Source: Chondrilla cf. caribensis
Taxonomy: Eukaryota; Porifera; Demospongiae; Chondrillida; Chondrillidae
Reading direction: 5' to 3'
Length of the DNA stretch: 64,000 nucleotides
Assembly (NCBI GenBank): GCA_964020155.1
Contig: OZ026565.1
Coordinates: 3,475,553-3,539,552 of the forward strand
Made by a program: the position numbers and the translations under genes. The notes under the pieces are model-generated. The model was not told the origin of the DNA. It did no database searches and saw only the letters and a program-made list of their open reading frames with translations. This document shows positions 55,785 to 64,000 of this stretch, one piece after another (the first letter of the stretch is position 1; every line of letters begins with the position of its first letter).

Positions 55785-56453
55785 CCATGTATACTACAGA
55801 TTGGTGTACAATATTGCTGGTCATCACAAAGCACGTATTACATCTATTGCGGTGTCCATGAAAGTATGAAATATGTGTTATATACTTAAATATACCATTA
55901 CTAGTAGGGAGGTCATAGTGAACATCAATATAATGGTGCATGGAATTTTGTTGGTCACTATGAGGTGTGTACACATAATATACTATGCTAATTTAGAAAT
56001 AATGTAATGAAGGTACAGTCTATATGCAGTAACATAGCCTGCACGTTGTCCACTGCATATATATGTATCTGTACATAATCCAGAATGACTGTGTGTCGAG
56101 TTTCACTAAATAATTATTATTATCGAAAATAATGCATCCTTGTTTATAGGACTATAAATATCAGTTAATCATCTACATTATTATCATAATTGCTAATATA
56201 ATTATAAACTGACATAAAGCATTTATTTATGAAAATATGCCTATTGCATCTGTTATAAAATTATTGATATTGATTAATAACTGAGCTGGCCTACATGAGG
56301 TATTATGCTGTTAAGTTTTTACACTTCGATACTACTGTCTACTATCTATGTAGCTATAGTAATAATGATTATAATAATGCGATGATAGAAGAATTTTAGA
56401 TTATTTACTTTTGTGGCCTACATTATTTCTGATCCTTGAATTCCTTGATTCAG
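55781..56453. other. 3' flank of paralogue E, no gene seen
   Basis: AT-rich sequence matching 39925-40588. No polyadenylation signal can be assigned. Confidence 0.55.
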
Positions 56454-59400
56454 TCAACATCCCTCCAAGATGCAGTTGATTTTGATGGGCATCTTAGCGA
56501 GGTAGTCCATTCCAATGAGGCAGTTCAGTGTCTCAATCTGGACATGCTGATTCTCTGGTCCCTCAAACCAGTCCTTCAGAATAACTGTCGGTTTGTTGGG
56601 ATCAAAAACCTCACACAATGGAGCTGTTTTCTTTCCTTCTTCAGGAGGTGGAGTCGTTGGCGGAGGTGTGGTTGGAGGAGGTGTGGTTGGCGGAGGTGTG
56701 GTTGGTGGGGGGGTGGTTGGTGGAGCAGTAGTTGGTGCATCAGTAAATGGTTCAGCTGAGGGGGGTGCAGATGTGCCTCTAGATCCACCTCTAGTCCTAC
56801 CTCTAGTCCTACCTCTAGTCCTACCTCTAGATCTATCCCTGGGCCTATTCCTATTCCTAGGCTTATTTTTCAGTTTCTTCACAAGCATTTCCCAGAAGTT
56901 AATTTGATGAGAAGCATATTCTTCATCCAAGGTCCCCAGTCTTGTGACATCTTTCTGGTTGCTCTCCTGCTTTACATATTCTCCCCGCTTATTCCAGTGT
57001 GAGTTGATGGATGTCTTCCAAGCCATTCTAGCATATCGCTTCCTTTTGGCTGGGCAGTCAGTATTGTTGAAAGAGTAGAGATCGACACTCTCTGGAGGAG
57101 GTTTTCCGTTGCATGCGTTGAAGGGTTCTGTGCCCTCATTGGCAAAGAAAATCACAGAAACAATGCGAATGATGAGATTGTTGTCCTTTCTATCAAATCG
57201 TATGTTTTGTGCATCATATGGAAGTATGATTGTGTCAGTTGCACTATCGTTTGCATTGTTGTCAATCATCTTCGTTCCTCTGGCATTAGTCAAATCGTAC
57301 GTGTCCTTCCCTCCTCCTCCTATGAGCACATCGTATCCTCCGTTAGCTATGAGGATGTCATCTCCATTCATTCCTGAAACAGTGTTATCTGCAAATCCAG
57401 CTGTTATCAAGGTATCATCATATGGTGTCCCATACACATTCTCTATCGATTCGATGTGATCTACTCCAAAACTGTGGTAGACATCACTATTGACTAGATC
57501 GACTATAATACCAATTAATTCAGTGGGATGTCCAAGGAAAACAGCAGTATCCACCCCAGGTCCTCCCACCATGTCATTGTGACCTAGTCCTGGGAAGAAC
57601 GTATCATCTCCTGGTCCACCATCCATCATATCAGTGTCAATTCCACCAACAAGTATATCGTGCCCATCTCCACCCTCAAGGGTATTATTTCCATCTCCCC
57701 CCTTGAGAACATCGTTTCCTGGTCCACCGGAGATGTAGTCATCCCACACACCACCTTGTAAGGTATTGTTTCTGGAGTTTCCAATGATGTGGTTGCTGAA
57801 GTTGTCTGCTCCATAATTTGTGACAACTTTGGCAAACCTCTCGTGGTTTAGATCTATGTACTGTCCTGTTTTGTCGTTAGCCTTGTCAATGCCTACAATA
57901 ACTGGTTGGTAATCATTATATCTCGGCAGAACACATGTAAATCCATCAGATGTTTGTATTTGCATGTGTTGTGTTTTGTCCTTGTCCTTGATATAGTCTG
58001 TCAACCAAATGGAATCATGTCTACCATAGTCGTTCATAGTTGACATATACATATACAATTGTTCATTCATAAAATCTTTGACAGTCCAGAATCCATCAAA
58101 TGGATATTGGAGGATTAACGTGTCCGTAACACCATCTTCAGCTTTGTTATAAAGTTGATAGTTATCTCCATTCCTAAAGCTATATATGTATGAATCACTT
58201 CCATCCATACCTGTAAGACTTTCACTTGAACCTTTTCGCATATCCAAGTAATTATCAAGGTCATTTCCTTTCACTGTATGGGCCCACTCTTCATTAATTG
58301 GACCGATCGCTTTTTGAACAGTTTTCCACTTTGAAAGAGTCAGATCACGGTCTATGGATCCTTCAACTGCAGAATCATCAACTATGAGGGGTGTCTTTTC
58401 AGTGAAGGGTTTCTCTGTTGGTAGTTGAAAAGTAACTCCATCCAGTGTTTTTATTTGTAAGTGTTGATATCTTGGTCCCAATTGCCAATGAAGTAGAATT
58501 ACTATAACATCGTCATGTGGATTCTTTGATTCAATCCTGAGGTCATTATCACGCGGCACAACTCTAACATCATCATAGGCAACTGGAAACAGAAGGAGAT
58601 CTGTTTCTTCGTCATAGGCAAAGTTGTAAATACGGGTAACTGAGTCTCCCTCATGCACAACGTAACCATCGAGTCCCTCTCCACCAGTTAAGTGATCGTC
58701 CCCTTTACCTCCCATGAGGAGATTCTTGTGTCTGTGTCCAATAATTGTATCATCCCAATCACTTCCGATAACTCCGATCACAGGCTCATCTCTATATGCA
58801 TCAATCTTTGACAGGTCAACATATTTTACGTCGTCTGGACCAATTGACACCAGGAACGGATGGAGAATGGGTTTGCCACTATCATCCTCAATCTTGTAAC
58901 CATAGGAATCATTTGCAAACAACTTGACATGACGATATGCTTCACTTTCAAACCAGTTGTCAAGGGTAATTCTTGGTTCATTGTCATACTCAATTACTAG
59001 GTTCATTCCAGATTTATGCAGTGAGAGAGAAGTATGTGGAATTCCTAAAAAAATGGCATCCATTTCTTCATCTTCAGCATAGTTGTCAATATTTATGGAG
59101 AAAGTGGTATCTGATGTGTGAGCTGTGAGGTTGTATCTGTCTGCCCCATTTCCACCCTTGAAGAATTCTTCTCTCCCACCCTCACTCACAATGGTATTTT
59201 CACAATCGTTTCCCACGACATAATCATCACCATCTGTTCCTTCTATGTACTCCACGTGTGTGTAGTTGGGCTGCGTTGCATCCACGTGATTGAATCCTAT
59301 GAGGCCATATGGTATGATCAGTATAGATCCATCTTTCTGTGCCGAAACTGTGAATATGACCCCATCTGATGTTTTGAAGTGCATGTGTTGATAAGCTTCA

Positions 59401-62400
59401 CTCCAAAACCAACTGTCAATTATCACGCTCAAGGGAATATCAGGATCTATTGAAGTTACATTCAAATGCCAATCAACCCTGTGAATATAAAGACTCTCAT
59501 AGGTTCTGTTGATGGCCAAGTAATCTTCGACTTCATCCATAGCATAGTTGTTGACAGTAGTGTGTGTGGAGTGGTAACTGATGAAGTAGGAATCCGATCC
59601 CTCTCCACCTTTAACTAAGTTGTGTTGAGGGCCAAGGTAGAATGTGTCATCTCCACCCATCCCATCAATGACGTAGTGATAGTCTTCAAGGGTGTAATCC
59701 AAATCTGCCTCAGGTGGGAGCTCTTGAACAGCAAAAAATGTGTTGTCATTCTTGTTCCCGATGTACTTTCCATGAATGGTCTCTCGATCAGGGTCCAAGC
59801 CACCTATGATGCTTTTCTTATCCACCGGAATGAACCAGAGGACCTTCACTTTTTCTTCAGTGAACTTTACATTATTGGTCTCTCCCACTCCCATCACTAT
59901 TTCTGTGACATCTTTGTCAAAGTGGAGCTCTTCGTGATGAAGAATTTCGTTTCCTTCAATGTCTGTCATCATCATGGTCAAATCCGCCGTGTTGTCATCA
60001 TGTAGCTCAAAGTTGATGTCACCTCCATCCCATGATACTTGACCTCCAGCAAAGTTTATTGTTACTGAATCGGGCCCTGCTGCTATATCATAATAGTTGT
60101 GGTAGTCGGATAATTCTTTCAAAAATTCCTGGTCTTCCTCGTACCGTTCGTCTAACTTTTTGGATTTGTGCGCAGCTGTGAAGATGCCTCCAGAGGCAAA
60201 ATCTAGCATGTCAAAAAATGCATTTTTTAGTCCTCTGAAGAATGCAGCAACTTTATCTCCAACACTAGCATCTGGTGGGAGAGCATCAAATTCATATTTG
60301 ATATCTCTATAGTAAAGATCAATATTCATTCTGACTGCCATGAGAATTAGTGACACTGGCTCAAACTCAGGACCCAAGAAGTCAATAATCCCTATTGCTG
60401 CATCCAACACAGCATCCACATATCCTATGGGAGTACCCTGACGGACGTCTTGTACCACATTATTATGGTGAATATGGTACCCACCCATGGTACACGTTTG
60501 AGGAATTTCACTGCTTTGCCCATGGAACTCAGCTCCTCGATAGCTTCACCTGCAAGCACTTCAGCACCTCTGTCTCCTACTTCTTCTTCTGCTATTTGGT
60601 TAACTTCATAGACATCATTCTTATATCGTTTGGACCATGCTTTTGAGACACCTCTGACAATAGCTTTATCGAGGCTGAACGCTTGGCTTATTCCATGTGC
60701 AGTTTGCAGTATCCCCATAACCCCCTCAAATGTCTTGTGTTGCTCAAAACTGTCAATCACTCCCTGTATTCCAAGTATCGTTCCATAAAATGCTTCAATG
60801 TTACCAATCACACCACCGGCATTTACTCCTTGCTTCTTCATCTCACGAAATATTCCATCTGAGGAGAGTTTGATTTCATCAATCTCTGCTTCCATCTCTT
60901 CTCGATTTGAAGGTTCATCTGGATCATATGCTGTGAACTCCACTTTTGAACTGCCCTTCTCATATTTCACAGATTCTTTGTCTATTTTGAATCCTCTTCC
61001 ATGCTCAAGTAAAACTTTATCCATCTGTTCAACGAGGTACACCTGATCTCTACCAATGGCTTGAGATGTTCTTGATGACAAGCTACGATCTAGATTTTGT
61101 GAAAAAACACGGAATTCATTTCGTGCTGTTACTCTTTCTGGAGGGGTTACTACTCTCCCATCCCATGGAGCATTTCTGAGTGGACCATGAGCAACTTTGC
61201 CTATTTCGGGAGGAGTGAAAACGATACAGTCAGAACCGAGGTCTGGGTCTATACCCACAGCACCTCCCATGCAATCTTCCACTTCATCAATAACACGCTC
61301 TCTCACTGATACACTCCCAGTGTCAATATCAGTGCTGTCTGGCCTTGTCTTGATGTAGTTCCCAACTAGTTGTATTTGCTGTTTAGCATGGCCAACCTCC
61401 AGTCCTGATAACCACTGACCTACCATTCGGGAAAAGTGCACTTTCAAAACATCCATCTGGGGTAACTCGTCCAAATATTTCCTTCCCCAAAGCTCATCCC
61501 TGTGTCCAGTGTACTTGATGGATGCTATGTGTCCTTGAACCATGGGGTGACCATGGAAGAATTCAACATGTGTCAGGGAATCGTGGTTGTACAAATCCAT
61601 AGCAAGTCTACTAGTCGTCCAAGATCGATAGTCGCGAATAGATTCAGATACAAACAGAGATACCCCTGCAATGGCATTGTAGGCACTTTCGTCATTCACT
61701 CTTATGCTATCGTTTCTTCCCAACATCCACATCTGTGATTCTGGGAAGAAGTAGCTGTCTGTTTTGGGCATGATGGTTGGATAATCCGTCTTTTCCAGCG
61801 ATGGAAATTTCACATCCGTGTTTTTATTGTCATCTGGATGATTTGGATTTTCGGCATGAATAATGCCTTCCATCCTGACAGCAAAAGCATCCATGTCAGA
61901 TCCCCCTTTGGCCGATTCATACTTCATATTCAAAACCCACTGACCAAATCTGTAGTAGACATATTTGTCTTCAAATTCATTGCCATCCTTATCCTTGTTG
62001 ATGTATATCCCATTGTCACTGTGAGGGTACTGAAATCCTCTTTCTCCAAAGAGTTTTATATCTCTTCCAATGTCCTCTTTACTTGTGTACTCTCGTACTC
62101 TAATGTTCACAATTGAGTCATCTGCATACCTGCGAACTAGTTTCCATGGAGAAATTGCTTCTAGCCAGTAGTCTGGAACTGAAACCTCATCAAATATTGT
62201 TTTTGTCACTTTACTCAAACTTTGGAACAAATCATCGGAATCAAAGTAAAACACCTCATCTACTCCTCCTTCGGTTCTAGTGACAGTCATAAGCAAGTGG
62301 TCTAAAGTGGAAGCAAAGGACAAGAGGCTTTCCTCCTCCAAGCTCTCCGCATCCTCTTCCATTACTTCGTATAATTCATCACTTGTTATTGGCTTCACTG

Positions 62401-63100
62401 CAATGTCCACATGATATGTAACCACTACCTTCGAAAGTGATGCTCTGTCCACTGTCCAATCTATGCCTGAATCAGGGGTTATTTCACCAACCAGCTCCAA
62501 GCCAGTAGAGTCAATCCCCACAACTCCAATCCGAATGTCTACCACTGTATCCACATGCCTTCCCTTAAGATCAGCAAGTAACCCCCATCCCCACACATAG
62601 TCGATGAATTCAATTCCGTCCTCTCTCATCTCGCCGATGCTACACCCAACTAGACTTACACGCGAGATCTTTCCTGCCTCCTTAACTCCTGGAAGTGCTG
62701 CTATTGCCTTTGCTATCTCATCAGTGAGCAGTCCGCCTAGCTGATCTTGATTATCCCATCTGTAAGAACTGTATCCAATAACTTGAACTCGGGTACGACT
62801 ATCGGGTAGTGCTGGAATGTCTTTTCCTGTGTCTATCACATACAGATTTGTGTCAGTGTTATATTTTGCCAGTTTGAATTCCATAGTACTTGCATCAAAT
62901 ATGACCACATCTGAGAATTCGGGATGCTGCTTGTACAGAAAATTGGCCAGAGAGGAGAGAGATTCATTGACCTCGGGCAGTGCTAGTATCTGTCTCTGAT
63001 AGCGTATGGTAGCATTCACGTTGTCTGTTGCATCTCCTCGAACCAACGGACCAGTCCTCCAGAACAGAGGCAAGAGTGCCATCAGTAGCAGCGTTAACAT
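56454..63100 (-). pseudogene. Paralogue E: C80-like/RTX gene broken by a one-base frameshift
   Basis: From ATG 63100 the frame encodes the signal peptide, C80-like domain (LVGCS kept, IGYSSYRWDNQ) and middle region, then shifts at about 60459-60467 and stops at 60425 after 891 codons. One base is missing there compared with A, B and D. The next frame runs open from at least 60488 to the normal stop at 56454 (1,344 codons: end of the pore-like segment, five RTX units, split last unit). No other lesion was found, so the change is recent, polymorphic or an assembly error. The 5' flank matches D; the RTX region shares variants with A. Confidence 0.85.
60459..60467 (-). other. Frameshift site in paralogue E
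   Basis: The plus strand reads CATTATTATGG where paralogues A and D read CATTATATATGG, one base shorter within a short AT repeat, consistent with slippage. Confidence 0.85.
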
Positions 63101-63134
63101 TGCTGCTTGTGCCCAGGAAGGGGAGTGGATGTCT

Positions 63135-63150
63135 CCTGAAATACAAATCG
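63135..63150 (-). promoter_or_regulatory. Inferred splice acceptor of paralogue E
   Basis: The minus strand reads TTTGTATTTCAG, with AG at 63137-63136, as in the other copies. The exon begins about 35 bases before the ATG. The matching donor and promoter would lie beyond the right edge. Confidence 0.5.
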
Positions 63151-64000
63151 AACAATATGTATAAAAAAGTGCATAGAATATTATTACACACTGTATTTGA
63201 GTATTTTTTGTTCAATGCCATGTACCGTATTATATAATCGCTAGGACATTCCTGGTCATTATAATATGTTTGCTTGCTGAAGGCAATCTCTGTGATCAAA
63301 AGTCCCAGACAATGCTAATTAAATCACTAATAAAGGGTAAATTTTGAAGGATACAGGATGTATATGAAGTTTGAACTTCTCACTGGGGTAGCCCCGATCT
63401 TAAGTCAAAGTAGTGCCAATTGAATCAAAAGTAGTGTTACAGATACTTACTAGAAGTATGCAGATAGTAAATGGACATGCATATGGTATTGGCACATGCA
63501 GGCATGGAACATGTACTTTTACATCAAATACTGTAGTAGTGTGTAGTGTATTCAGAGGTAGGATAATGAATTGTATCTTGAATTGATTATTCTAGGTCAA
63601 AATTTTGCAACAGTATTTTGTCAATTTTATCATGACTGTATTTATTATATAATATAACATATTGAATCACATTACATTAGTATTCAAGGTATAATATTGT
63701 TGTACAACATCAAAGGAAAAAGTGTGCCTGTATAATATTATAATTATTATATCCACCAAGTGCCCGTGGCTAGTCATAACAATTTACTGTTAACAATGAA
63801 TAGCTCTTATCACTTCGGCATGTACACCACGTCAGACAGATTATATAAGGTCCAACATAACTGAACAGGTACAAATTCTAAACGTCCAACAATAGTTTGT
63901 TCATGTCCACCTCTTCCAGAGAGGAATCAGAGTGCTGAACAATGTTAAATGTGAAAAATAAATCGTACCTCCAGGGTGTATAAAGTGCATGTGTTGTTTA
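63151..64000. other. 5' flank of paralogue E (intron start), no gene seen
   Basis: Closely matches 47293-48150 upstream of D up to the window edge. The last bases (GTGTTGTTTA) still match where the D intron enters its TIR-element cluster. No features beyond AT-rich sequence. Confidence 0.6.

Noticed and set aside
60425..60488. Paralogue E read as two separate genes.
   Set aside because: The two frames together match one paralogue, and a one-base length difference in an AT repeat explains the break.

Overview
The window is eukaryotic and almost certainly animal. It has AT-rich intergenic DNA with (CA)n, (TA)n and (GTTT)n microsatellites, many short inverted-repeat DNA transposons, reverse-transcriptase remnants of a non-LTR retrotransposon, and TATA-box promoters followed by a spliced non-coding first exon. 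A demosponge-like early animal is my best guess from the base composition, compactness and gene content. This is inference; nothing in the sequence fixes the species.

The window is dominated by one gene family: five head-to-tail paralogues, all on the minus strand. They are called A to E here: A 1-5317 (C-terminus beyond the window), B 12985-19671, C 27916-34599, D 40589-47242 and E 56454-63100. A full copy encodes about 2,230 residues in a single coding exon. The order is: secretion signal; a domain resembling the C80 cysteine-protease (autoprocessing) domain of large bacterial toxins; a long unrecognised middle; a hydrophobic segment resembling the pore/translocation region of the same toxins; five RTX (haemolysin-type calcium-binding) units; and a last unit interrupted by Arg-Gly and Thr-Pro low-complexity tracts. 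B and C are intact, and A is open as far as it can be read. D has one in-frame stop codon and E has one single-base frameshift.

Upstream (to the right) of A to D lies a conserved block: a TATA box, a first exon without any ATG, a splice donor, an intron (1.5 kb in A, 2.5 kb in B, 1.6 kb in C, 6.2 kb in D), and an acceptor about 36 bases before the signal-peptide ATG. E keeps the acceptor; its promoter would lie beyond the window.

The rest is intergenic and intronic DNA copied together with the genes. The A-B and B-C spacers are near-identical over long stretches (recent duplication of roughly 15 kb), and the 5' flanks of D and E match each other. Later insertions distinguish the copies: TIR elements in A and B, a TTAA-flanked element and a large inverted duplication in C, and a 48-52.6 kb transposon cluster inside the D intron that includes a 2.5 kb element with about 570-base inverted repeats and a 7-base target duplication.

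As a system, the array looks like a recently expanded, recombining family of secreted, calcium-dependent, toxin-like proteins, plausibly of bacterial origin and now run from eukaryotic promoters. Function as toxin, defence factor or extracellular-matrix/adhesion protein cannot be decided from sequence alone.
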